64,000 nt of DNA from Entoloma clypeatum (taxonomy: Eukaryota; Basidiomycota; Agaricomycetes; Agaricales; Entolomataceae): contig OY751495.1 in the NCBI GenBank assembly GCA_963565915.1, positions 2,728,001 to 2,792,000 of the forward strand, given 5' to 3'. The position numbers and the translations under genes were made by a program. Shown here in pieces: positions 32,692 to 41,980 of this stretch. The notes beneath the pieces were generated by a model. That model searched no databases and was not told where the DNA came from. It was given only the letters and a program-made list of their open reading frames with translations. Every line of letters starts with the position of its first letter. The stretch's first letter is position 1.

Positions 32692-33236
32692 TGTCACGTA
32701 GTGTGTTTCTCAACGTTGGAAAACGTCGGATGAGTCGGAGCGGAGTAGCAGAGGAGCGGATGCGATAGATACGATGTCTGGCTGAAAGGACCTGGCTTCA
32801 ACTTGTGCGTTGCGCCCCACTCTTTGACGTGGTCCTCGATTTCGGATTGGCGGATGTCGGATGAGCAGATGAGCGGATGAGCGGAGGCGACGGAGAGAAT
32901 GCTCAGAGGCAAGTGGAGACGGATGCGAATGAGGTGTAATGTATGATATTTGAACTGAGGTTCTACGACAGGTTTGGTACACTATTTATAATAAACTAGA
33001 ATGATCAGTATTACTATAAGTGATGTGCAGATATCGGAGTTGACCATCGGAACATTCGGAGTACGGAGAGTAGCAAATGAAAAGTGAACAACATATGTCT
33101 ACTTGTAAGTATGGTTGAGATGTTACGTAGTAGAAGTATAATCAAATATAAATAGAATCTCGTCGGAGCGGATGTCGGATCGGATGAATCGTCGGAGTTG
33201 TCAGATAAGTCGGATAAGAATTGTATGGTTATGACA
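32692..33236 (-). repeat. 5' LTR of Gypsy E, with promoter
   Basis: 545 bp, with TATAAATAG (minus strand) at 32982-32990. Like its partner it is packed with CGGA on the plus strand, arranged in clusters at both ends of the LTR and between the TATA box and the gag end. Confidence 0.95.
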
Positions 33237-33419
33237 AGTATCTGCGATCCGACGTGCGGAGTAGCGGATGGGGGCGGAGTCGTCGGATGCGGAGAGGCGG
33301 ATAAGATGTCGGAGACAGCGGAGACAGCAGATACGATCGGAGGATGTCGGAGATGGTGGAATAGAAAGGAGAGGAAGAAAGGAAAGGAAAAGTAAAAAGT
33401 GAAAGTGGTTGCCCTTACA
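33237..33419 (-). repeat. 5' LTR of Gypsy C, right portion
   Basis: Continues the C LTR after the Gypsy E insertion and ends GGTTGCCCTTACA. About ten CGGA motifs in 183 bp. Immediately followed by Gypsy D sequence beginning GATAG. Confidence 0.85.
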
Positions 33420-33512
33420 GATAGCGGATGTGAATGCACATGCATCCATCCCAGAATAGTATGTGAACAGAACCTCCCCACATGAGGGATACCACCCATA
33501 GCAATTCTAAAT

Positions 33513-34893
33513 GTGGATGGATCACCAAATCGACAACAGAAAGCGAACCAACTTGCCGAAGTCAAGCTGGATTTGGGAACACATCAGGAAACCATGGAAG
33601 CAATGGTACTGGACATTGGGAGAACAGACATGCTTTTGGGACATGACTGGTTGGTACACCACAACCCTACGATCAATTGGACAACTGGCGCTGTAACGTT
33701 CAACCGGTGCCCATCAACATGCCAAACCAAACTTTCAGATTTCAGGGTTAACCTTAATGGTCATAAACACTGGGTTTGCATGGTTGAAGTGCATGACAAA
33801 GACGCACCCAAGAAATCGGATCAGAAATGGAAACCTGGAGACCCTATTTTTGAAGCTGTCACTCCCACACCACCTCCCACGACCAAATGACCCTCATATG
33901 TTGATCGGTTTGCTCACCTCTTCGAGAAGGAGAACTTTGATAAGATCCCAAAGAAAAGGGAATGGGACCATGGTATTGAACTTACACCAGATGCACCAAA
34001 GGAACTAGGGGGAAATACATATCCCATGACACAAAAGGAACAAGAGGAATTGGATGCATTCATTGATGAGGGTCTAGCAACTGGAAAGATCCGCCCGTCC
34101 AAATACCCTTATGCTTCCCCTTGCTTCTTCATCAACAAGAAGGATGGTTCCAAACGATTGGTACAAGATTACCGCATGGTCAACAAATTTACGGTCAAAG
34201 ACAAGTTCCCACTCCCGCACATCTCCGATCTCTTGGACATGCTGAAAGATGCAGTCTACTTCAATAAGATGGACATCATGTGGGGTTACAACAATGTCCG
34301 GATTAAGGAAGGCGATGAATGGAAGGCTGCCTTCCTCACCAGTTGAGGATTGTTTGAACCATTGGTCATGTTTTTCGGCCTTTGCAACTTCCCGGGAACG
34401 TTCTCTTGGATGATGGCTAGTCTATTCCGGGACCAGATCCGCCGACGCATCTGTGTGATCTATATGGATGACATTGTGGTTATTGGTAAAACCAAGGAAG
34501 AACTCGCGCAAAACACCGAAGAAATTCTGCAGATCCTATCGGACAATGACTTGTTCCTGAAGGAGAAGAAGTGTTTCTGGGAAGTAACGAAATGCCCCAT
34601 ATTGGGATATGTCATTGGTGAAGGACATGTCAAGATGGAAACCGAGAACGTGGATACAATCCGAAACTGGCGAGCACCCACATCAAAAAAGGAAGTCCAG
34701 AAGTTCCTTGGGTTTGCTAACTTCTATCGGCGCTTCATTGAAGGATACTCAAACATTGTGAAACCACTTACCGCGCTCACAGGCGGCACTGCGTTTACTT
34801 GGGGACCAATGGAACAAAAAGTATTTGAAGGTCTCATACAGGCGATCACATCAGCACCAGTCTTGGCATTACCAAAACCAGATGGACAGTTCA
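33513..34893 (+). pseudogene. Gypsy D protease and reverse transcriptase
   Basis: One frame with two TGA codons, at 33888-33890 and 34344-34346. It holds the end of the protease (MLLGHDWLVHHNPTINW), a linker, and RT motifs (FINKKDGSKRLVQDYR, FNKMDIMWGYNN, LVMFFGLCNFPGTFS, YMDDIVVIG). Related elements have arginine at the second stop (compare FEPTVMFFGL contexts), so CGA to TGA is likely. The protease N-terminus, with the catalytic aspartate, is seen only weakly. The frame stops at Copia-2 and resumes on the far side with FRVETDASGYAIG. Confidence 0.85.
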
Positions 34894-35202
34894 TGTTGAA
34901 GTTCCACCTGGGCGCTAGCCACAGGTGTACTGAGCAACATAGCTACAGTGGAAGTACTCTACGATACCGCTATGGTCACTTACATGGTTTGGAGGGGTAA
35001 GGCTGGTGAGAACGGTTGAGGCTGGTAAGAGCGATGGAGCTGGTTAAGAGTCAAGAGACAACTTGTTGATATTAACAGTTTCCTGGTCTTATATACCGTA
35101 CTACTGTTTGTACCAACCAAATAAGTATGTAATCGAAGATGTGTAAAGGTCACGTGATATAATCTAATCTAATCTAATCTACGTGATGGAAAAGTTTCAA
35201 CA
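34894..35202 (-). repeat. 3' LTR of Copia-2
   Basis: 309 bp; plus-strand TGTTGAAGTTCC to AAAGTTTCAACA. The polypurine run (ACCCCCCC on the plus strand, 35202-35209) lies to its right. Confidence 0.96.
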
Positions 35203-35267
35203 CCCCCCCATATTTAGTACATACTTCTATATACATCTTACTTTTTCCCATATAGGTACTCTTTCGT

Positions 35268-38200
35268 CTAGTTTTTAAGTAATCCAAAGTACGGGATAAA
35301 CTTGCTAAAGAGGACTTTCCCCAGATTCTTAGTTAAAAGGTCTGCAGGGTTATTCACTCCTTCGATGAATTCGACCGTAATGATGCCTTCGGATACTTTT
35401 TCTCTGACGAAGTGGAATCGCACGTCAATGTGCTTGGACCGCTTTTCAGTTACAGGGTTGGATGCGATAAAGACGGAGCCATTGTTATCTCCATAGATCG
35501 GGACTGATCCGATCTGCATCCCAAGTTCGGCAAGCATGCTTCTAAGCCATGTCACTGCGCGACTGCAATCTGATAGCGCCATGTATTCTGCTTCCGTGGA
35601 AGAGAGGGCAATGGTTTTTTGCGCCGATGAAACCCATGTTACTGCTCCAGATGCCAGCGATACAAAGTAACCAGTGGTGGACTTCCTGGTGTTTTCGTCT
35701 GACGCCCAATCGGAGTCTGTGAATGCGTAGATTCCTTTCCCAGAATCACCATCGTACATGATCACGTAATTTTTTGTCGCCTTCAAATACCTGCAAATAT
35801 CCCTTGCCACTTCTAAATGGCGTTTGGTAGGGTTTGCGGAGAATTGGGACATTTTGATTACGGCGAAACAAATGTCGGGTCTTGTCCCGATCATTAAGTA
35901 CAATAGTGACCCGATGACGGATTGGTACTTGGATCTGAGTTCCGCATTGGGTTCATCTTCAGACTTCATGGGTTTGTAGCCCATCGGGAGTGGGGTATGG
36001 GTGGCATTAGATTCGCTCATCCCCATGCGTGCGAGAATTTTCTCAAGGTAGGGTACTTGATCAATGAAGATCCGCTTCCCACGTTGCCTTATTTGGATAG
36101 AGAGAAATTCTTTTGGTTCCCCATCAGGGACTAGGTGGCCTAGATCCCTACATTCCCATGTTGTCATGAAGGCCTTCTTCTTTTCCAGCGTGTATTCCCG
36201 GTTTGTGCCGAGAAAAGCAGAGTCATCGACATAAATGACGGCGATCACAGTTTCCCCTTTGGTACTTGTGTGAATGAAAACTCCCGCATCGGAGTGAAGC
36301 CGGGCAAAGCCGAGCTTTTTCATGGAGGAATCGAGTTCCCTCCACCAGGCTAATGCGGCCTGCTTGAGTCCGTATAGGGCTTTGTATAGTCGGTACACGA
36401 GGTTCTCTTTCCCTTTTACTATGTAGCCCTCAGGCTGTCGCATGTAAATTACCTCACGGAGTGTTCCATAGAGGAAGGCTGCTGAGACGTCCAAGAGTGT
36501 CATGAACCACCCTTCAAGGGCTGTCAATGCCAGAATCAATCGGACTGTCTCGTATCTCACTACTGGTGAGAAGATCTGATCGAAGTCAATCCCTTCTACC
36601 TGTGAGAAACCTTTTGCAACAAGGCGCACTTTCAAACGCCCGTCGGATTTTTCGTTGTAAACCCATTTGTTCCTTAGAGCTTTCCTCCCTGTAGGTAGGG
36701 GTACTAACTCCGTGATCACCCCGCGGCTTTTGAGCATGTCTAGCTCCTTTCGTTCTGCCGCATACCAATCTTCTTTGTTCGGAAGAGAGTATATGTCTTT
36801 GTGTGACATTTCGATGATGCCTACTTGGATGGAGATTGCCTCCATTAGGAGATCGTTCATCCATGCCGTTTGACCACCCAGTCTACGTCTTTGATCCATT
36901 TTTTCAAGATCAGAAGCAGGGGTGTCTTCCCCATAGATGCTGTCTGGCATTCTCCGAACTCGTCGTTCCCTGATCGGTCGATCTGGTACTTGCTCGGGCT
37001 CTGGAGTGGGTACTCGTGGCTCGTCATCGGGTTCGCTACGCGGCAAATCATCGTCTGATTCAGGGTGATCCTGTCCAGTGGGAACAGGGTCGTGAGGTTT
37101 TTCGTAATGACTGTCATTGTCATCGTTTCCGGGGATGAGGTCCTCAAACTCATCAGCCGGTTCTGGGTTTTCCATTTCTGGATGGTTCTCTGGCAAAGGG
37201 TCGATGTGGCATCTAGGGTACTTGCTTTCATCAAAGATAGCTTTCCCACCCATGAAAATTGTATTAGTCTCAGGATCCATGAAACGGTATCCTTTGACCC
37301 CTGGCTTTGATCCGAGATAAATCATCAATCGAGATCTAGACTCCAGGGAATTTCTACGTTTTTCTTTTGGGATATACACATATGCCTGACATCCGAAGAC
37401 TCTGATGCTTGACATATCGGGGATCTCATTGGTCACCCTGAAGTAAGGGGTATTCCATTCGAGACGCTGCATGGGGGTTCTGTTGTAGAGAAAAGCTGCA
37501 TGTTCCAAACAGAATTCCCACCACATAGGTGGTAAGCACGCGTCGAAGCGCAAGGCCTGAGATTTCTCCCACAGGGTTCGATTTATCCGTTCTGCTCGAC
37601 CGTTCTGCTGGTGCTGATACGGGAGCGTGACGTCGATCAGAATTCCATGATCGGCAAGTACATCCTTGTATTCGTTAAATTCTCCACCTCCATCAACTCG
37701 CCATTTCTTAGGAGTGGCGGCGAATTGATTCTGGATCATCGCAAGGAATTGTCGTAGTGCCATGACAGCATCCAACTTCTTCCTAAGCAAGACGACCCAG
37801 ACGTGGGATGAAAAATCGTCCAAAAACGTAAGGAAATATTTATATTTGTGGTATGATGCCGTGGATATTTGTTTAAGATCGGAATGGATCAGATCAAAGG
37901 TTTTTGTTGCCCTTGTTATCGAATTTGGATATGACTGATTTGGCATTTTCCCTTTGAGGCAACCTGTGCAACTTTCCTGTGATTTCTCACGTACTAGTGT
38001 TTCAGGTACCCCTTTGGTACTGGTGGGAATCTTTCGGAGTGCTTGATCATTTGGGTGACCAAGGCGCTTGTGCCATGTTTCAACAGTGATTTCGCTTGAG
38101 ATCGCATGGATCTGGTCATAGCGTATTTCAGTGTCTAACCAGTAAATGGTTTGACCAAGGATGTGGGGCGAAAACTGGATTTTGCTCAGCCCTTTGGAGA

Positions 38201-40058
38201 TGTTAATTTCTCCACAAGTCCCGTCTACTTTGTAACCATGGTTAAGGAAGACGCCTAGGGACAATAGGCGTGTGTCCATGTCCGGGATGTAGAACACCGG
38301 TCTGAGAAGATGGGTTTTTATTTCCCCATTTAGGGTGTGCCATACTGGAACGGCCCCAACTCCGAGTATTTCCAGTTTCTTCCCTTTAGCTGCAGTTTGG
38401 ACGAATCGCTTGACCGTGAGAGGTCTATAATATGCGAAGTCCTTAAACTCATAGGTGAAGTGTAAAGAGGCGCCGGAATCTAGTATCCATTGCGCGCGTT
38501 CTTTTTCCTTACAATGTGTACAAGAGGCGAAATGTTTAATATATTTTTTATGTAGATCACTGCTAATGTGATCTACGCACTCTGTACTGGTACTGGCTAA
38601 TATATTATACGTCTGTTGAGAGGTATTATTAGCATTCCGCAATTGATAAGGTTCAAGAAAGGGTTTCGACGAACCGTCAAGTTCTATCTCATCCTCAAAC
38701 ACATCCGGCCCCATCCGTTCCTGGTCGATGTCCATCATTTTCAGCGATTCTTCTATCGACGGGGCTACGCGACGCTGTTTAGCCGGCCTTTCGTCGATGT
38801 CAGGAATGATGGTATCTAAGATACGGAGGTTTGACCCAGAGGGTTGAGCACCGATCTCTCGGGCGAGTCTTCGCACCCTCTCATTCTTTTTCCACACAGA
38901 CGGCTTTCCTGAGGGAAGCCCGGTGTACTGAGAAGGAGGCGGGTTCATGTGTTGCAGGAGAGACTGCATTTTTTCCGATTCAGGCTGCGCGGTACTCGTA
39001 GTTTTCCCGCGGCCCGTTACAGTGGTGAAGGTAGGTGCATGACGAGGAGGGAGAGGGCAAGGGGCACGTTGACGAGGAGGAAGGGGACAAGGAGCAGGAC
39101 GACGAGGGATGTGCTCAATGGCTGGTGCGATGAACTCGATCATTTCCTCGGCTTGGTCGGACTCGTTGTCTGCGTTGTTGGCGCGTTTCTTCTGGTTGCG
39201 CCAGCGTCCCTTTCCCTTCTTCTTTTCAGAAGCGGTACTTGGGTCGGTCGAGTTAGGCTGCTCGTCAGCATTGTTATGCGAGGTACTCGGCACTGTTTGC
39301 TTTTCCCATTTGGGGTCTTGCCCCTTTCGCTTGGTCCCGGAGATTTTCCGGGCCTGCTCGTTGGACGCCCGAGTAGACCCAATTGCATACTTGCGCCTGT
39401 ACTCTGATACGATGCTGTCGGCAACGGCCTGCCACGTGAAGTCATCGGCGTCGTAGACCTGGAAGAGGGCGGTGGAGAGAGACGACCAAGCGTCAGGGAT
39501 GGCACTCGCCAGGATCATAGCCTGCATCAGATCAGGCACGATGAACTTCGCGTCGCTGAGGCGAGCGAAGAGTGATCCGAGGCGCTCGATTTCCGGTACG
39601 GGGTCGCAACCCGAGAGCTTGAAGGAGGCAGCAGCCTTGAAGTCGCCAAAAATGGTGGCGGGGGAGACCTTCGAATACGCGTCTTTCAACGTCGTCCAAG
39701 CTTCCTTTGAGGTTGAGGCGTCCTTGATGTGCCTCCTGATTGCTTCGGAGACTTTGAGACGGATGGAACCCTGAGCCATGTCGTCGTCTCTGATCCAGGC
39801 CTTCTTTTCCTTGGCGAAGGCGGGATGGTCGACAGTGATAGTGACCGCCGGAGGTTGAGTCGCGGATGTCGAAGTGGCTGAGGCAGGGGTGGAGACCGTG
39901 ACCGTAAAGTCCTTGATGTCGGGGCGCTCAATGTCGCCGGATACGAGGCGCCAGACTCCTTGATGGAGAAGGTATGACTTCATTTTTTCGGCCCAACTTT
40001 GGTAGTCGATGCCGTCGAAGATGGCGATGGAGTCGAGGGCGGAGCGAGAGGTAGACAT
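35268..40058 (-). CDS. Copia-2 gag-pol polyprotein, full length
   Basis: 1,596 codons from MSTSRSALD (40058), or 1,615 if an upstream ATG at 40115 is used; the first is preferred because all three copies keep it. Positions in the longer form: gag with a UBN2-like segment (about 30-260), aspartic protease WILDSGAS (D546), GAG-pre-integrase HKRLGHP (about 682) and C716/C719, integrase core with D746, D808 and E842, an acidic linker, RT with YVDD at 1295-1298, and RNase H with FTDSDW, STEAEYMAL and GDNNGS. No stop or frameshift. Gag and pol share one frame, so gag excess must come from processing or splicing. It could supply proteins to the broken sister copies. Confidence 0.96.
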   Translation of the reverse strand: MSTSRSALDSIAIFDGIDYQSWAEKMKSYLLHQGVWRLVSGDIERPDIKDFTVTVSTPASATSTSATQPPAVTITVDHPAFAKEKKAWIRDDDMAQGSIRLKVSEAIRRHIKDASTSKEAWTTLKDAYSKVSPATIFGDFKAAASFKLSGCDPVPEIERLGSLFARLSDAKFIVPDLMQAMILASAIPDAWSSLSTALFQVYDADDFTWQAVADSIVSEYRRKYAIGSTRASNEQARKISGTKRKGQDPKWEKQTVPSTSHNNADEQPNSTDPSTASEKKKGKGRWRNQKKRANNADNESDQAEEMIEFIAPAIEHIPRRPAPCPLPPRQRAPCPLPPRHAPTFTTVTGRGKTTSTAQPESEKMQSLLQHMNPPPSQYTGLPSGKPSVWKKNERVRRLAREIGAQPSGSNLRILDTIIPDIDERPAKQRRVAPSIEESLKMMDIDQERMGPDVFEDEIELDGSSKPFLEPYQLRNANNTSQQTYNILASTSTECVDHISSDLHKKYIKHFASCTHCKEKERAQWILDSGASLHFTYEFKDFAYYRPLTVKRFVQTAAKGKKLEILGVGAVPVWHTLNGEIKTHLLRPVFYIPDMDTRLLSLGVFLNHGYKVDGTCGEINISKGLSKIQFSPHILGQTIYWLDTEIRYDQIHAISSEITVETWHKRLGHPNDQALRKIPTSTKGVPETLVREKSQESCTGCLKGKMPNQSYPNSITRATKTFDLIHSDLKQISTASYHKYKYFLTFLDDFSSHVWVVLLRKKLDAVMALRQFLAMIQNQFAATPKKWRVDGGGEFNEYKDVLADHGILIDVTLPYQHQQNGRAERINRTLWEKSQALRFDACLPPMWWEFCLEHAAFLYNRTPMQRLEWNTPYFRVTNEIPDMSSIRVFGCQAYVYIPKEKRRNSLESRSRLMIYLGSKPGVKGYRFMDPETNTIFMGGKAIFDESKYPRCHIDPLPENHPEMENPEPADEFEDLIPGNDDNDSHYEKPHDPVPTGQDHPESDDDLPRSEPDDEPRVPTPEPEQVPDRPIRERRVRRMPDSIYGEDTPASDLEKMDQRRRLGGQTAWMNDLLMEAISIQVGIIEMSHKDIYSLPNKEDWYAAERKELDMLKSRGVITELVPLPTGRKALRNKWVYNEKSDGRLKVRLVAKGFSQVEGIDFDQIFSPVVRYETVRLILALTALEGWFMTLLDVSAAFLYGTLREVIYMRQPEGYIVKGKENLVYRLYKALYGLKQAALAWWRELDSSMKKLGFARLHSDAGVFIHTSTKGETVIAVIYVDDSAFLGTNREYTLEKKKAFMTTWECRDLGHLVPDGEPKEFLSIQIRQRGKRIFIDQVPYLEKILARMGMSESNATHTPLPMGYKPMKSEDEPNAELRSKYQSVIGSLLYLMIGTRPDICFAVIKMSQFSANPTKRHLEVARDICRYLKATKNYVIMYDGDSGKGIYAFTDSDWASDENTRKSTTGYFVSLASGAVTWVSSAQKTIALSSTEAEYMALSDCSRAVTWLRSMLAELGMQIGSVPIYGDNNGSVFIASNPVTEKRSKHIDVRFHFVREKVSEGIITVEFIEGVNNPADLLTKNLGKVLFSKFIPYFGLLKN

Positions 40059-40421
40059 TTTAGATGAATCTAAGAAAGGGTTCCCAATCAGTGATGTGTT
40101 ATGAATATGATTCAAGAAAACAATTAAATGATTCCTTATGACATATTCCCTTTAGGAATAGCGGTCACGGGAAAACCCTTTATATGTCAGAAACGTATAA
40201 GGTGTGATCAACGTTTCCACATGGAGTGTACTAGGTCAATCCCCTTTAGGGACGTCTCATGACAGGTACTTGTCGTAATGACGTTCCCAGGTTCATATGT
40301 GAAGAAGTAAGACTCAGAACCTAGATCTTTCGATCGGTTCTTCGCCAACCAGGGTAGAGTGGGCAGGTACTCGCTGTTGCCAGCGTTTCCCAAGTCCCTC
40401 TGCTATCTGGGGCCCATAACC

Positions 40422-40730
40422 TGTTGAAGTTCCACCTGGGCGCTAGCCACAGGTGTACTGAGCAACATAGCTACAGTGGAAGTACTCTACGATACCGCTA
40501 TGGTCACTTACATGGTTTGGAGGGGTAAGGCTGGTGAGAACGGTTGAGGCTGGTAAGAGCGATGGAGCTGGTTAAGAGTCAAGAGACAACTTGTTGATAT
40601 TAACAGTTTCCTGGTCTTATATACCGTACTACTGTTTGTACCAACCAAATAAGTATGTAATCGAAGATGTGTAAAGGTCACGTGATATAATCTAATCTAA
40701 TCTAATCTACGTGATGGAAAAGTTTCAACA
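40422..40730 (-). repeat. 5' LTR of Copia-2, with promoter
   Basis: 309 bp, apparently identical to the 3' LTR. On the minus strand a TATATAAGACC box follows GTACGGTA; a TTAGA repeat lies near the start. The leader (40059-40421) contains the primer site and no gene. Confidence 0.96.
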
Positions 40731-40735
40731 GTTCA

Positions 40736-41830
40736 GGGTCGAAACCGATGCATCAGGCTATGCAATTGGGGCTGTACTCTCTCAAAAACAGGACGACAAA
40801 TGGAATCCTATTGCGTTCTTGTTGCGGACCATGTCCGCGGCTGAACAAAATTACAAGATATACGACAAAGAGCTCTTGGCAGTCATGGAAGCACTGAAAG
40901 ATTGGAGACACTATCTACTCAAAGCCAGGGAACACTTTGAGATCTTAACTGATCACAAGAACCTGGAGTATTTCCGCCGTCCTCAGGACCTAAATCAACG
41001 ACAGAGGCGCTGGAAAATGAAGTTACAAGACTATGACTTCGAATTACGGCATGTGCCTGGCAAGACAAATGCAAAAGCGGACATCCTGTCGCGCTTACCC
41101 TGGTATTAAATGGAACTCGAACCACAAGACAGTGACCAAATGCTCAAGGAGGGACTATTCTTGAAACGATTGGAATCAGAAGATGTGATACAAATGGAGA
41201 TGTTCACGGAGGAACAATTCTTTGAAGGGGGTGAAACATCAAGATTGGAAACATCACAACCATTGAAAATCCGTGGATCGCACGCATCAAGGGTTCAAAC
41301 CGCATGGAGACAGAAGTAGCCCGGGGTCTAAAGAAGAATCCTCATTGGTATCAACAGGAAAACAGCATCACATATGCAGGCAAACGAGTCTATGTTCCAC
41401 CGGACCCACAACTGCGTCAAGCACTAATGTTTGAGTCACACGATGCACCAGTGGCTGGACATCCAGGACAGTATCGGCCACACGAACTCCTCACTCGCAC
41501 CTACTGGAAGTGTTCTTACGAAACTTCGTCAACCATCTACAAGATGATTGGGCTGAATGGATTGCAATTGCTGAATTCCAGTACAATGATAAAGAACATC
41601 AGGCGACGAAGCACACACCATTCTACCTCAACTATGGCTTGCATCCTTGGAAGGGAGAACTTGTGTTGGAAGACACCAACCTGGCTGCCAACAGCTTCTT
41701 GGAAAAGCTCAAACAAGCATGAGAAGAAGCCAATGCAGCACTGAAACAGGCACAGGATCAGATGAAGAAGACAGTTGACACACGATGGAGTCCGTCTCGG
41801 AACTACCGCATCGGAGACAAGGTGTGGCTG
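40736..41830 (+). pseudogene. Gypsy D RNase H, linker and deleted integrase
   Basis: RNase H (VETDASGYAIGAVLSQ, LLAVMEALKDWRHYLL, DHKNLEYF, NAKADILSRLPWY) ends at TAA 41107-41109. The linker continues (MELEPQDSDQM) and after a frameshift near 41290 joins integrase N-terminal text (HWYQQENSITYAGKRVYVPP, HDAPVAGHPGQY, LLTRTYW). A deletion at 41507 removes most of the core, then WAEWIAIAEFQYNDKEHQ and TPFYLNYGLHP follow in another frame, with TGA at 41720-41722. The end near 41830 (DKVWL) is a truncation. Confidence 0.8.
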
Positions 41831-41980
41831 TGTAACACTTCTGTTACAGGAAAAGCCCTCAATCTCACAGAACAAGGTAAGCTTGACCGAAATCTGGTAT
41901 TGGCTGTAGAATGTCGTGCGAGGTAAAAGGCTTTTTTTACATAAGCGGCTGTGCTCAGCCTAATATGGTAACTCCAATGA
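41831..41980. other. Junction between Gypsy D and Copia-3, no gene
   Basis: About 150 bp with no recognisable feature. It starts TGTAACACTTCTGTTACAGG, a small hairpin, and ends GGTAACTCCAATGACCATC. It may be filler from a rearrangement that removed the 5' LTR of Copia-3. Confidence 0.4.

Larger units (their letters stand above)
25960..33236 (-). mobile_element. Ty3/Gypsy element E with an extra antisense gene
   Basis: Two 545-bp LTRs (25960-26504 and 32692-33236) flank, on the minus strand, gag, protease, RT, RNase H, integrase and an intact chromodomain. The insertion lies in the 5' LTR of Gypsy C; flanks are AGTAC on the left and AGTAT on the right, compared with AGTAC in the other C LTR. 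A purine tract (AAGAGGGAAATAC on the minus strand) precedes the 3' LTR. Between pol and the 3' LTR lies a spliced plus-strand gene. Pol has one in-frame TGA and gag one frameshift, so the copy is probably defective in cis but only lightly damaged. Confidence 0.95.
14711..33419 (-). mobile_element. Ty3/Gypsy element C, chromovirus, interrupted twice
   Basis: Its parts, left to right, are: truncated 3' LTR (14711-14981), chromodomain and integrase (14993-16314), Copia-1 (16315-22117), RT-protease (22118-24562), gag (24397-25535), and 5' LTR (25696-25959 plus 33237-33419) split by Gypsy E. The base just outside the right end begins GATAG, and D' has the uninterrupted sequence TTGATAGTGGATG, so C appears to have inserted in Gypsy D with GATAG as target. 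The left duplication is lost with the Tc1 rearrangement. A polypurine tract (GAAGGGGG on the minus strand) follows the 3' LTR. LTR length without insertion would be about 442 bp. Confidence 0.88.
34894..40730 (-). mobile_element. Copia-2: apparently intact Ty1/Copia element
   Basis: 309-bp LTRs (34894-35202 and 40422-40730) that look identical on direct reading, a perfect duplication GTTCA (34889-34893 and 40731-40735), a primer site GGTTATGGGCCCC, a G-run before the 3' LTR, and a single uninterrupted gag-pol frame. All this indicates a very recent insertion and a copy that could still be autonomous. It lies in the RNase H coding region of Gypsy D. Confidence 0.97.
33420..41830 (+). mobile_element. 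Gypsy D remnant, split by Copia-2
   Basis: Coding relic without recognisable LTRs: protease end and RT (33513-34893), then after Copia-2 the RNase H, linker and integrase pieces (40736-41830). It is nearly identical to D' on the other strand (47745-49993), sharing its stop codons and frameshift. Copia-2 inserted with GTTCA duplicated; D' retains the single-copy empty site. An internal deletion in the integrase at 41507/41508 joins RTYW to a downstream core segment. The left end abuts Gypsy C, which inserted in D. Confidence 0.85.
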
